Assembly: GCF_039542035.1 (NCBI RefSeq)
Contig: NZ_BAABHJ010000005.1
Location: 124,001 to 188,000, forward strand
Direction: 5' to 3'
Source: Actinoallomurus liliacearum
GTDB taxonomy: Bacteria; Actinomycetota; Actinomycetes; Streptosporangiales; Streptosporangiaceae
DNA length: 64,000 bases
A program made the position numbers and the translations under genes. This document shows, one piece after another, positions 8,999 to 17,852 of this stretch (positions within the stretch are counted from its first letter, which is position 1; every line of letters begins with the position of its first letter). A model generated the notes under the pieces. That model searched no databases, was not told where the DNA came from, and saw only the letters and a program-made list of their open reading frames with translations.

Positions 8999-9850
8999 TC
9001 ACCGGCCTTCGTGATCGAGGTTGCCGTGAGCCTCGGCCGAAAGGTCCTGTCCGTCGGCCCACGTCTTGAGCCGGACGGCGTAGGCCTGCTGGATCATCGG
9101 ATAGAACCCCTGGCCGAACAGCACCCGCAGGGGCGGGTCGTCGGAGTCGGCGATCTTGAGAAGTGTCCGGGCCGCGGCGGCCGGGTCGCCGGCGGGCTGC
9201 TTGCCCGTGGCCGCGGCGAGACGCCGGCGGAGACCGTCGTAGGCCGGGTTGAGCTCGGCCATGTGACCGTTGGCGAGGGGATCGGGGTTCTTGCCGGACC
9301 GGGTGGCGAACCCGCCGGGCTCGATCACGGTCACCTTGATGCCGAAGTCGGCGACCTCGCCGGCGAGGGCTTCGTTCAGGCCCTCCAGTGCCCACTTGGA
9401 GGCGTGGTACGCGCCGCCGAGCGGCATCGCGATGAGGCCGGCGGCCGAAGACAACTGAATGATGTGCCCTGAGCCCTGCTCGCGCAGGTAGGGCAGTGCG
9501 GCCTGAACGACCCACACCGCGCCGAACAGGTTGGTCTCCACCTGGTCGCGTAGTTCCTGCTCGGTCAGCTCCTCGATCGCGCCGATCTGGGCGTAGCCGG
9601 CGTTGTTGACGATGACGTCGAGACGGCCGAAGTGCTCCTTGGCCCGCTTCACGCCCGCGAAGGCGGCGGCCCTGTCGGTCACGTCCAGTTCGAGCGGGAG
9701 CACCGCGTCGCCGTAGGCGGCGACCAGCTCATCCAGGCTTCCGGTGTTCCGGGCGGTCGCGGCCACCTTGTCACCGCGGGACAGGGCGGCCTCGACGAAG
9801 TTGCGGCCCAAGCCGCGCGACGAACCGGTGACGAACCAGACCTTGCTCAT
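8999..9850 (-). CDS. Short-chain dehydrogenase/reductase (SDR)
   Basis: A 283-residue classical SDR. The cofactor motif is TGSSRGLGR near residue 9, DVTD follows for adenine binding, and NNAG lies at about 84. The active site has SSAAG...YHASKWA, giving Ser, Tyr and Lys of the catalytic triad. The Arg-rich loop after strand 2 (ATARN) suggests NADP(H). It belongs to the group usually annotated as oxidoreductases with broad specificity, and the substrate is unknown. ATG at 9850 follows an AGGAAG site. It lies 155 bases downstream of the response regulator gene in the same orientation. Confidence 0.85.
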   Translation of the reverse strand: MSKVWFVTGSSRGLGRNFVEAALSRGDKVAATARNTGSLDELVAAYGDAVLPLELDVTDRAAAFAGVKRAKEHFGRLDVIVNNAGYAQIGAIEELTEQELRDQVETNLFGAVWVVQAALPYLREQGSGHIIQLSSAAGLIAMPLGGAYHASKWALEGLNEALAGEVADFGIKVTVIEPGGFATRSGKNPDPLANGHMAELNPAYDGLRRRLAAATGKQPAGDPAAAARTLLKIADSDDPPLRVLFGQGFYPMIQQAYAVRLKTWADGQDLSAEAHGNLDHEGR

Positions 9851-10005
9851 GACGACGTTCCGTTCTTCCTGCGGTGGCGGCGTTCCAGGGGCGGTCCCTG
9901 GTCGTCGCCGTCGGCTGTTACGCCCGTGAGACACCTCCCGCGGCGAGGCTGTGACAGCCGCAGGACGTGACCTGCGTCTCCTCGAACTCGCGTTGACGGT
10001 CCCGC

Positions 10006-10689
10006 TCAGCCGGACCGGGCGGTCGGGGCCTCGTCGACGACGCGGTAGCCCACGCCCGGGGTGGTGGCGATGACGGGCGGGCCGCCCAGCTTCCGGCGCA
10101 GCCGGCCGATGGTCACCGTGACCGTGTTGGTGAACGGGTCGGCGTGCTCGTCCCACACCTGTTCGAGCAGGTCCTCGGCGCTGAGGAACGCGGGTGCCGC
10201 GCGCAGGAGCGCCTCGAGGACCCCGAACTCCTTGACGGACAGGTCCAGGTGGCGGCCGTCGCGGGTGACGGTGCGCCGCATCGGGTCCAGCTCGATCCCC
10301 GCCGCGCGCAGCGTCCGGGCCCGCGCGGCGGGCCGGCGGCGCGCGAGGGCACGGACCCGCAGGACGAGTTCGGGAAAGTGGAACGGCTTGGCGAGGTAGT
10401 CGTCGGCCCCCAGGCTCAGCCCGCTGACGCGGTCGCCGGGCGCCCCGGCCGCGGTCAGCATAAGGACCATGGGACGGTCGTCGTCCTCGGTGATCATCTG
10501 GCAGATCGTGTCGCCGTGGATGCCGGGCAGGTCACGGTCGAGGACGACGACGTCGTAGGCGTTGCGGTCGAGCTTGGCGGCGGCCTCCAGCCCGTCGTGG
10601 GCGGCGTCCACGGCCATGCCCTGGTCGCGCAGCCCCTCGACCAGGACCTCGGCGAGGGACCGGGCGTCCTCGACCACCAGGACCCTCAT
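10006..10689 (-). CDS. OmpR-family response regulator
   Basis: A 227-residue two-domain regulator. The receiver domain (1-115) has the acidic pair E7/D8, phosphoacceptor D51 (VVVLDRDLPG) and LAKPF with the conserved Lys. A winged-helix effector domain follows (about 130-220). Its start overlaps the end of the histidine kinase gene by four bases (ATGA), so the pair is translationally coupled with kinase first. A divergent ABC exporter operon lies immediately beyond the kinase and is the most likely target, as in peptide- or antibiotic-resistance modules. Confidence 0.9.
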   Translation of the reverse strand: MRVLVVEDARSLAEVLVEGLRDQGMAVDAAHDGLEAAAKLDRNAYDVVVLDRDLPGIHGDTICQMITEDDDRPMVLMLTAAGAPGDRVSGLSLGADDYLAKPFHFPELVLRVRALARRRPAARARTLRAAGIELDPMRRTVTRDGRHLDLSVKEFGVLEALLRAAPAFLSAEDLLEQVWDEHADPFTNTVTVTIGRLRRKLGGPPVIATTPGVGYRVVDEAPTARSG

Positions 10690-11849
10690 GCCGGGACCGC
10701 GACGGCGAGCGGCAGCGAGACGGCGACGCGCAGGCCGCCGTCCGGGCGGGCGCGCAGGTCCAACGCGCCACCGTGCGCGGTCGCGACGGCCGCGACGATC
10801 GACAGGCCGAGCCCGGTGCCGTCGCCCGTACCCGTCCGGTCGGCGCCGAGCCGGCGGAACGGCCGGGCCAGCCCCGCGACCTGCCGCGGGTCGAGGATCT
10901 CGCCACCGGTCTCGACGACCAGGTGCCCCGTTCCGCCGTCGTCCGCGGTGGCGACGCGGATCCAGCCTCGATCGTGGTTGTGGCGGATCGCGTTGTCGAT
11001 GATGTTCTCGACCATGCGGCCCAGCAGCGCCCTGCTGCCCCGTACGGGCAGGTCGCCGCCGAGGGCCTCGTGGACGGTGAGGCCCCTGGCGGCGATGTCG
11101 GGGGCCCGGGCGGCCACCGATTCGGACACCAGACCGGCGAGCGACACCGTCGTGCGGTCGGGGAGCTCGCCGTGCTGCGCCCGGGCGAGCGCGAGGAGTC
11201 CCTCCAGGAGCCGGTCGATCTCGTCGAGTTCGGTCCGCAGCCGGTCGGCGAGGACGACGGTCCGCGGCGGCGCGGGCTCCGGCTTGGCCATCGCCACGTC
11301 GAGCGCGGCCCGCATCGTCGTCAGCGGGGTGCGCAGCTCGTGGGACGCGTCCGCGACGAACCGCCGCTGGGCCGCGAAGGAGTCCTCCAGGCGTTCCAGC
11401 AGCTCATCGATGGTGTCGGCGAGATCCTTGACCTCGTCGGCCGGGCCGGGGACGGCCAGCCGCTCGTGCAGGTTGTCGGCGGTGATCCGCCGGGTCGCCG
11501 CGGTGATGGTCCGCAGCGGGCGCAGCACGTGGCCCGCGATGACACGCCCCAGCACGATCGACACGACCGCCATGACGGCCAGCGCGATCGCCGCCCCCGC
11601 CAGCAGTTGCCGGGTGTTGGCCGCCTGCTGCTCGGTCAGTTGCCGCTGCAGCCAGGCGATCTGCGTCTGGGCCTGGGTCAGCGCGCTTCCGGCAGGGGCC
11701 GGCTCCGGACCGGGCGCCACCGTGGAGACCCGCGTCGGGCTCAGGGCCACGCCCCCGGCGATCGCCAGCAGGACCGCTCCGGACAGGAAGAAGACGACGC
11801 CGTACAGGGCGGTGAACCGCGCCCGTACGGTGCGGATCCGCATCCTCAT
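10686..11849 (-). CDS. Sensor histidine kinase (HAMP-HisKA-HATPase)
   Basis: A 387-residue membrane kinase. TM1 lies at about 12-35, followed by a short periplasmic loop with coiled-coil character (QTQIAWLQRQLTEQQ). TM2 is at 82-102, then HAMP. The phosphoacceptor is H170 in SHELRTPL. The N box NIIDNAIRHN and GTGLGLSI G2 box are present, while the G1 box is degenerate (VETGGEI), as often seen in this subfamily. ATG at 11849 is preceded by GGGGAGGG, and a second ATG at 11843 is possible. It partners with the overlapping response regulator. Confidence 0.88.
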   Translation of the reverse strand: MRMRIRTVRARFTALYGVVFFLSGAVLLAIAGGVALSPTRVSTVAPGPEPAPAGSALTQAQTQIAWLQRQLTEQQAANTRQLLAGAAIALAVMAVVSIVLGRVIAGHVLRPLRTITAATRRITADNLHERLAVPGPADEVKDLADTIDELLERLEDSFAAQRRFVADASHELRTPLTTMRAALDVAMAKPEPAPPRTVVLADRLRTELDEIDRLLEGLLALARAQHGELPDRTTVSLAGLVSESVAARAPDIAARGLTVHEALGGDLPVRGSRALLGRMVENIIDNAIRHNHDRGWIRVATADDGGTGHLVVETGGEILDPRQVAGLARPFRRLGADRTGTGDGTGLGLSIVAAVATAHGGALDLRARPDGGLRVAVSLPLAVAVPA

Positions 11850-11987
11850 GGTGCCCTCCCCGACATCCGTTCCCGCGCCGGGAACAGCATGCCGGGCCGG
11901 GCCTAACAGCGGAATAACAGCGCCCGTTCGGCCCCCGTTACGGCGTCCGGTCCAGGGTCTGTCCCGACCGAGGGAAAGGACGGGACG

Positions 11988-12926
11988 GTGCGTGGGGAAG
12001 CGACCATCGAAGTGAACGGGCTGCGCAAACGGTTCGGGCCGACTCTGGCGCTGGACGGGATGTCGTTCACGGTACGGCCGGGGCGGGTCACCGGTTTCGT
12101 CGGGCCCAACGGCGCGGGGAAGTCGACCACCATGCGGGTGGTCCTGGGCCTGGACGCGGCGGACGAGGGCACGGCGCTGATCGGCGGCCGGCCGTACCGG
12201 AGCCTGCGCGAGCCCCTGCGCCACGTCGGGGCGCTGCTGGACGCCGCCGCGCTGCAACCGAGCCGGTCCGCCCGCGGACACCTGCTGTGGCTGGCCCGCT
12301 CCCAGGGCCTGGGTGCCCGGCGGGTCGACGAGGTGATCGGGCAGGTGGGCCTGCGGTCAGCGGCCCGGCGGAAGGCGGGCGGCTTCTCGCTGGGCATGCG
12401 GCAGCGGCTCGGGATCGCCGCCGCGTTGCTCGGCGACCCGCCGGTGCTCATGCTCGACGAGCCGGTCAACGGCCTCGACCCCGAGGGGATCGTCTGGATC
12501 CGCGGTTTTCTGCGGTCGCTGGCCGCCGAGGGCCGCGCGGTGCTGGTGTCCAGCCACCTGATGAGCGAGTTGCAGGGCACCGCCGACCACCTCATCGTGG
12601 TGGGGCGAGGACGGGTCATCGCGGACACCGGTGTCGCGGAACTGATCGCCGCCGCCTCGCGCGGTCGCGTCACCGTGCGCACCCCGGTGCCGGAGCGGGC
12701 GATGCGGGCCCTGACCCAGGCGGGTGCAGCCGTGACCGTCACCGAGCGCGACTCGATCACCGTCTCCGGGCTGCCGGGCGAGCGGATCGTGGCGGTCCTC
12801 ACCGCGAACTCGGTGCCGTTCTCCGAGGTCGTGACCCAGCGCGCGACGCTCGAGGAGGCCTACATGGAGCTGACCCGCGACGCGGTCGAGTTCCAGGCCG
12901 TCGCGGGCCGGGAGGCGGTCCGATGA
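11988..12926 (+). CDS. ABC exporter ATP-binding protein (BcrA/DrrA-like)
   Basis: A 312-residue ATPase with Walker A GPNGAGKST, signature FSLGMRQRLGIA, Walker B VLMLDEPVNGLDP and the H-loop in LVSSHL. The C-terminal 80 residues form the extra domain typical of antibiotic and peptide exporters such as BcrA/DrrA. The signature begins SLGM instead of SGGQ, which is common in this group. GTG at 11988 has an AAAGGA site. Its stop overlaps the first permease start (ATGA). It is divergent from the two-component genes, whose regulator probably controls it. Confidence 0.92.
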   Translation: MRGEATIEVNGLRKRFGPTLALDGMSFTVRPGRVTGFVGPNGAGKSTTMRVVLGLDAADEGTALIGGRPYRSLREPLRHVGALLDAAALQPSRSARGHLLWLARSQGLGARRVDEVIGQVGLRSAARRKAGGFSLGMRQRLGIAAALLGDPPVLMLDEPVNGLDPEGIVWIRGFLRSLAAEGRAVLVSSHLMSELQGTADHLIVVGRGRVIADTGVAELIAAASRGRVTVRTPVPERAMRALTQAGAAVTVTERDSITVSGLPGERIVAVLTANSVPFSEVVTQRATLEEAYMELTRDAVEFQAVAGREAVR

Positions 12927-14464
12927 CCTTCGCGTACGGCTCCCGGAGCTTCGCGCGGCTCTCGTACGCGGAGTGGACCAAGTTCCGTACGGTCCGGGGC
13001 TGGGTGCTCGGCATGGCGGTCGCGGTGCTGGTCACCGTGGGCCTCGGGCTCTTCTCCGCGTCCGGCAGCCACTCCTCCTGCGGCGGACCGGACGACGTCT
13101 GCCCCGCCGTGCCGATCGGCCCGGACGGCGAGGCGGTCGACGACAAGTTCTACTTCGTTCACCGGGCGCTGGGCGGAGACGGCTCCATCACTGTCCGCGT
13201 GACCTCCATGACCGGCCAGGTCCGGCTGCCGGACGCCACCCCCGGCGTCCGGCGGGTCACCTCCAAGGTCGAGCCGTGGGCGAAGGCCGGCGTGATGATC
13301 AAGGACGGCACCCGTCAGGGCGCGGCCTACGCGGCGCTGATGGTCACCGGTGGGCACGGGGTCCGGATGCAGCACGACTTCACCCACGACACGGCCGGCA
13401 GCCGGAGCGGTGTCTCGAAGGCGGCCCCGCGCTGGCTGCGGCTCACCCGCGCGGGCGACGAACTGACCGGCTATGAGTCGGCCGACGGCACGCGCTGGGT
13501 GAAGGTCGGCACGGCGCGTCTGGCCGGGCTGCCGTCCACCGTGCGGGTCGGGCTGTTCGCCGCCTCCCCCGGAGACCTGACGGTGACCCAGGCCGATCTC
13601 GGCGGGGCCGTCGCGGCGTCGCGCTTCGCCCAGGCCACCGCGGTCTTCGACCACGTCGGCCTCCAGGGCGGGACGCCCGGCGGCTCGTGGCGCCACGACG
13701 ACATCGGGGCGGCGAAGGAACCCGACGGGGAGATCCACCATCCGGGCGGAGTCGTCCAGGCAGGCGGCACCTTCACCGTGACCGGCGTCGGCGACATCGC
13801 CCCCCGTACGGACGGCCAGACCGTCGAGAAGACCCTCTCCGGGCTGCTCGCCGGACTGATCGTCGTGATCGTGGTCGCGGTGGTGTTCGTCACCGCGGAG
13901 TACCGGCGGGGGCTGATCCGTACGACTCTGCTCGCCGGTCCCCGGCGTGGCCGCGCGCTGACGGCGAAGGCCCTCGTGATCGCCGCGGTGACGTTCGCGG
14001 CCGGGCTGGTCGCCGCCGGTGTCACGGTCCCGCTCGGCGCGCACATCCTGCGCGCCAACGGCAACTACATCCTGCCGGTCGGCTCGCTCACCGAACTGCG
14101 CGTCGTGGCGGGCACCGCCGCACTGCTCGCCGTCAGTGCCGTCCTCGCCCTCGCGCTCGGCACCGTGTTCCGGCGCAGCGCCGTGGCGATCACCGGCGCG
14201 ATCGCGCTGGTCATCCTGCCCCGCATCCTCGCGACCACCTCGGTCCTGCCCGTCGAGGCGTCGCGGTGGCTGCTCCGGGTGACCCCGGCCGCCGGGTTCG
14301 CGATCCAGCAGAGCATCCCGGCGTACTCGCAGGTCACGGCGTTCTACTCACCGCAGGCCGGCTACTACCCCCTGGCGCCGTGGGCCGGCTTCGCCGTCTC
14401 CTGCGGATACGCCGCCCTCGCCCTCGGCCTGGCAGTCCTCGTCCTGCGCCGGAGGGACGCGTGA
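12923..14464 (+). CDS. ABC permease with large extracytoplasmic DUF1349-like domain
   Basis: A 513-residue permease. TM1 lies at about 22-42 after the AEWTKFRTVRGW start typical of ABC-2 type permeases. Residues about 50-300 form one large outside domain whose W-x-K-x-G and GTRWVKVG segments look like a DUF1349/concanavalin-type beta-sandwich. The remaining five or so membrane helices follow (305-510) with the ABC-2 motif EYRRGLIRTT. Usual ABC-2 permeases are about 250-280 residues, so this one is nearly doubled by the insert. The outside domain may bind a glycan or capture substrate. The ATG overlaps the ATPase stop. Confidence 0.82.
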   Translation: MTFAYGSRSFARLSYAEWTKFRTVRGWVLGMAVAVLVTVGLGLFSASGSHSSCGGPDDVCPAVPIGPDGEAVDDKFYFVHRALGGDGSITVRVTSMTGQVRLPDATPGVRRVTSKVEPWAKAGVMIKDGTRQGAAYAALMVTGGHGVRMQHDFTHDTAGSRSGVSKAAPRWLRLTRAGDELTGYESADGTRWVKVGTARLAGLPSTVRVGLFAASPGDLTVTQADLGGAVAASRFAQATAVFDHVGLQGGTPGGSWRHDDIGAAKEPDGEIHHPGGVVQAGGTFTVTGVGDIAPRTDGQTVEKTLSGLLAGLIVVIVVAVVFVTAEYRRGLIRTTLLAGPRRGRALTAKALVIAAVTFAAGLVAAGVTVPLGAHILRANGNYILPVGSLTELRVVAGTAALLAVSAVLALALGTVFRRSAVAITGAIALVILPRILATTSVLPVEASRWLLRVTPAAGFAIQQSIPAYSQVTAFYSPQAGYYPLAPWAGFAVSCGYAALALGLAVLVLRRRDA

Positions 14465-14541
14465 CCTCCATGAGCGAGCGAAGCGAGCGAATCATAAGCG
14501 CAGCAACCTGGATCACTGCTCCGACGAAGGAGGGCACGTGA
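14461..14541 (+). CDS. Possible 26-residue coupled small ORF with SERSER motif
   Basis: A GTG overlapping the stop of the first permease (GTGA, 14461-14464) opens a 26-codon frame. Its TGA in turn overlaps the GTG start of the second permease (14538-14541). An internal ATG at 14470 would give 23 residues. The DNA encoding SERSERI contains the near-repeat GAGCGAAGCGAGCGA, a motif that I recall recurring near gene starts in actinobacterial genomes. It may simply be a coupling leader or an inserted small repeat rather than a functional peptide. Confidence 0.35.
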   Translation: MTSMSERSERIISAATWITAPTKEGT

Positions 14542-15314
14542 AACGGGAACTGCGCGCGGAGTGGACGAAACTGCGGACCCTGCCGAGCACCGGCTGGCTG
14601 CTGGTCGCCGTCGTCGCGCTGACCGTCGCGGTGAGCGCCGCCGCGACCGCGACCGTGTCGTGCCCGTCGACAGGGTGCCGGTACGACGCGCCGAAGGTCG
14701 GACTGTCCGGAGTGCAGGCGGGCCAGGCGATCGTCGTCATTCTGGCCGTGCTCTCGGCCGCCGGGGAGTACGGCACCGGCATGATCCGCACCACGCTGAC
14801 CGCGATGCCGCGCCGCACCGCCGTCCTGGCGGCCAAGGCGACGATGGTCACCGCCCTCACCTCGGCCGCGGGGACGGTCGCCGTCCTCGGATCCGTGCTC
14901 GCGGCACGGCTCATCCTGCCCGGCAACGGATTCACCGCCGCGCATGGGTACCCGCCCCTGTCCCTGGCCGACGGGCCGACGCTCCGGGCGGCGGCCGGTT
15001 CCGTCCTGTACCTCGCGCTGATCGCGCTGCTCGCCCTCGGGGTCGCCACCGCCGTGCGCGACTCGGCGACGGCCATCGGTCTGGTGTTCGGCCTGCTGTA
15101 CGTCCTGTCGGTGCTGCCGTATCTGATCACCGACCCGGACTGGGGCAGGTTCCTCTGGCGGATCTCGCCGATGAACGCGGGGCTCGCCGTGCAGTCGACC
15201 GTCCACCTGTCGAGCCTTCCCCTCGGCCCATGGGCGGGTCTGGGCGTGCTCGCCGCCTGGGCCGGTACCGGGCTCCTCACCGGGGGCCTCCTGTTCCGGC
15301 TGCGCGACGCGTGA
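14538..15314 (+). CDS. ABC-2 type exporter permease
   Basis: A 258-residue permease with about six membrane helices and the family motifs ELRAEWTKLRTLPST at the start and GEYGTGMIRTTL in the first cytoplasmic loop. It is the second permease of the exporter begun at 11988 and probably pairs with the DUF1349-bearing permease as a heterodimer over a dimer of the ATPase. The GTG start at 14538 is preceded by GAAGGAGG and overlaps the stop of a tiny upstream frame. Confidence 0.88.
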   Translation: MKRELRAEWTKLRTLPSTGWLLVAVVALTVAVSAAATATVSCPSTGCRYDAPKVGLSGVQAGQAIVVILAVLSAAGEYGTGMIRTTLTAMPRRTAVLAAKATMVTALTSAAGTVAVLGSVLAARLILPGNGFTAAHGYPPLSLADGPTLRAAAGSVLYLALIALLALGVATAVRDSATAIGLVFGLLYVLSVLPYLITDPDWGRFLWRISPMNAGLAVQSTVHLSSLPLGPWAGLGVLAAWAGTGLLTGGLLFRLRDA

Positions 15315-15346
15315 GGTGGTGGCCACCGCCGACCGGCCATCGCGGC

Positions 15347-15370
15347 GAGGGCCCGGCTTCGGGGGCCCTC
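15347..15370. terminator. Bidirectional hairpin terminator
   Basis: An 8-bp perfect stem (GAGGGCCC and GGGCCCTC) with an 8-base loop between the convergent permease and hypothetical genes. The right arm touches the stop of the minus-strand gene. Confidence 0.6.
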
Positions 15371-16277
15371 AGCGGCTCGACGGGTCCGCGCGGACGACGA
15401 CGGCGGCGATCGGCATGGCCGGGTTCTGCCGGCCGAGCAGCGACAGGGAGAAGCCGTGCTCGGGCACCCGGCCGCCGAGCGCCTCCGGCTCGACCTGTAC
15501 ACCTTTGGCCGTCAGGTCCGCGGTGACCTCGGCGTAGCCCCGGCCGAGGAGCTGTACGTCCTCGAACCAGGCGGTGCCCGACACGCCCATGAAGCTGATC
15601 ACCAGCGTGGTGAGCCGGGAGTCCTCGTCGAAGGTGAGGATCAGGCCGTGGTCGAAGTACCAGTCCTGCGCCGTGCCGCCGTAGGGCGGGACGCTCTGCA
15701 GGGCGGGGCCGAGCAGGGCGCGGAGCTCCTGGCGCGACTGCCCGAGCCGTACCGTCTCGGTGCCCTGGCCGGAGACCAGCCGGTGCTTCGTGATGGGCGC
15801 GACCTCGGGTTCGTCGGACATGTCGGGCTCGTCGCCGGGATCGCCGGCGAACACGCCCACCGAGCCGACCTCATCGTCTCCGTTCCGGGTCAGGGCGAAG
15901 CCGGCCTCGGGCACCCGGTGCCCCTCGTCGTCGCCGACCACATCGAGGCCGTGGGCGGTCAGCTCCGCGACGACGTCGTCGTACGGGCGGCCGGTGAGCG
16001 CGATCCCGTCGAAGCCGACCGGTGCGCGAGAGCCCGGCTCGAGGTAGTACAGCCGGTCGTGGGCGTCGAAGAAGGCGATGAGGTCGCCCGCGAGGTAGTG
16101 GTCGCAGATCCCGACGTCCCAGGCGGCCTTGCGGAAGGGCCGGACCTCACCGAGGTCGTCGCCGAACCGCTTCGCGAAGTCGGCGGCGATCTCGTCGCGC
16201 CGCGCGCCGAACCGGACGTCCACCCCGAACCCGCTGATGCCCGCGAAGGGCCTGATCTCCCATGCCGAAGCGTTCAT
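15369..16277 (-). CDS. Hypothetical protein with two repeated domains
   Basis: A protein of about 302 residues with no signal or membrane segment. Two halves resemble each other: each has a DHxL...FD pattern, then GxxxxGRxYxxVxAxLTAxGxxV, then VPExGFxLxxxG. This indicates an internal tandem duplication of a roughly 130-residue unit. The pattern resembles proteins seen beside polymorphic toxins or of SUKH-like immunity type in actinobacteria, but I cannot assign a family. I prefer ATG at 16277; a GTG at 16313 is also in frame. Ribosome sites are weak at both. Confidence 0.6.
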   Translation of the reverse strand: MNASAWEIRPFAGISGFGVDVRFGARRDEIAADFAKRFGDDLGEVRPFRKAAWDVGICDHYLAGDLIAFFDAHDRLYYLEPGSRAPVGFDGIALTGRPYDDVVAELTAHGLDVVGDDEGHRVPEAGFALTRNGDDEVGSVGVFAGDPGDEPDMSDEPEVAPITKHRLVSGQGTETVRLGQSRQELRALLGPALQSVPPYGGTAQDWYFDHGLILTFDEDSRLTTLVISFMGVSGTAWFEDVQLLGRGYAEVTADLTAKGVQVEPEALGGRVPEHGFSLSLLGRQNPAMPIAAVVVRADPSSR

Positions 16278-16366
16278 CCGGACAGTGATAGCAGCATTGT
16301 TCCGGCGCGGCACCGGACTCGCGTCGCGTCGCCGGTCCCGAGCCTAGCCGCGTTCCAGGCCGGCTC

Positions 16367-17518
16367 TCACCCACCCCTCCGGACGAGCCGCAGGATTCGC
16401 TCGGCCGGACCGAGGAACAGCGCGCCGGCGATGAACACGGCGCACGACATCGGGACGATGAGGAGCAGGTCGGTAAGGGGGTAGTTCGACCACGGCCCTC
16501 CATCACCGGCCTGCTGCAGGAGGAGGAATGCGGCGGCCGGGGGGCTGATCAGCACGATCGACCTGCGTCCGACAGGTGAACTGAGGGCGAGCACACCGGC
16601 GACCACGGCTGCGGAGCGGACGGTCGTATCGCGAAGCGCCGAGAAGGCCAAATCGGGGATGACGTCCGGCAGCAATTCGACGATCATCCCGGTGGCCAGC
16701 AGGATTCCCGCTGCGGCGAGCAGGGTCTTGTTCCGGCGCAGGACCCCCACACCATGGCGCGGGCCCGGCCGGACGGCGAGACCACCGACGGCGACCACGC
16801 CCAGCAGCGGCCACCAGATCGCCATCACCGCCGCCGTCGCGTCGTAGCGCAGGTACTGATTCCCGACGATCACGGCCCACCAGGCGACCGCCGCCACGGC
16901 CGTGACGCCGGCGGAGCGCCGCGCGCCCCACAGCGCGAGAACGGCGACCAACGGCCAGATCGCCCAAGCGGACCAGTCGGGGTGCGCCCTCGTGAAGGGG
17001 AACGCGGACCAGTCCAAGGACCGCCATTCGATGGCGAGCCGGACGGCGTTGAGGCTCATGATCAGCGGGATCAACACGCCCGCCACGGCGCAGGCGTCCC
17101 GCCAGCCCGTGCCGGCCGCCGCAGCGACCGCGCGGGTCGCTCGGACCTGGAGACCACCACGGACGAGGTCGCCGGTCTCCCGGAGGGTGGGCCGGGCCTG
17201 CCCTGGCCGGGCGGCCTCGATCGCGGCCGGGTGCGGCTGGGCGAACGTCGTGGCGGTCATGCCCAGCGGCCGCAGGACGTGCTCGTCGACGTACCGCGCG
17301 AAGGGCTTCCCGGACGCGACCTCGACGAGGTACCCCGCCAGGGCGGTTCCGTAGTTGTCGTAGGAGACGACGGTGCCCGGCGGGCGTACCCGCGCGGGCT
17401 GCCGCTCCGCCAGGTTCCGGCCGAGGGACTCGATGTCGGCCGGATCCGCCTCGGCCGCGCCGACGATGTCGTCGTCGAAGCCGGCCGTGTGGGTCAGGAG
17501 GTTCTCCAGCGTGACGGG
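16367..17518 (-). pseudogene. Remnant of a serine hydrolase (class C beta-lactamase family) with membrane tail
   Basis: Homology begins abruptly at about 17518 with VTLENLLTHTAGF and includes YDN (the Y-x-N catalytic motif) and HVLRPLGMTATTF. The upstream third with the S-x-x-K nucleophile is missing. The sequence then jumps, without the family's HGG/GHGG segment, to a multi-helix membrane region (about eight segments, residues 150-400 of the frame) ending at 16367. Intact relatives have a full beta-lactamase-like domain followed by such a membrane domain. At least two deletions are therefore implied. The frame remains open, but the enzyme cannot be active. Confidence 0.7.
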
Positions 17519-17661
17519 CCGGCGACCGACTCGGCGTCGTCCGTGGCGCCCCAGCCGAAGCGCCAGCCCGAGCCCGCGACGGCCCACGAGCCGAAGCCCA
17601 CACGGGTGATGTCCATGCCGGTCCGGCCGAGCGGGAGGGTGGGAAGGTGACTGTTGGTCAT
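17494..17661 (-). pseudogene. Aldo/keto reductase 5' remnant
   Basis: From ATG at 17661 the frame reads as the first 47 residues of an aldo/keto reductase (LGRTGMDITRVGFGSWA...WGATDDAESV), including the first beta strand and the start of the barrel. At about 17520 similarity stops and the frame ends at 17494. The other frame continues as a serine-hydrolase fragment. This is the left half of a deletion joint between two unrelated genes. A matching 3' part of the reductase is not present nearby. Confidence 0.72.
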
Positions 17662-17852
17662 GCCGGCGTGCTCCTCGAGCGGTGGGGTCCGGGCCTGCGC
17701 CCGGTGCCGGATCTCCCGGCGCGCACCACTCTGGTCACCGGCCGCCGGGCCACCCAGGGCTCTGCGCAGCCTGGGTCCGGCAGGACCAGGCTGGACCGCA
17801 CCACCCGTGGCCGCCTACGTTGCAGGCGTAGCGACGTGAAGCGAGGAACGAC

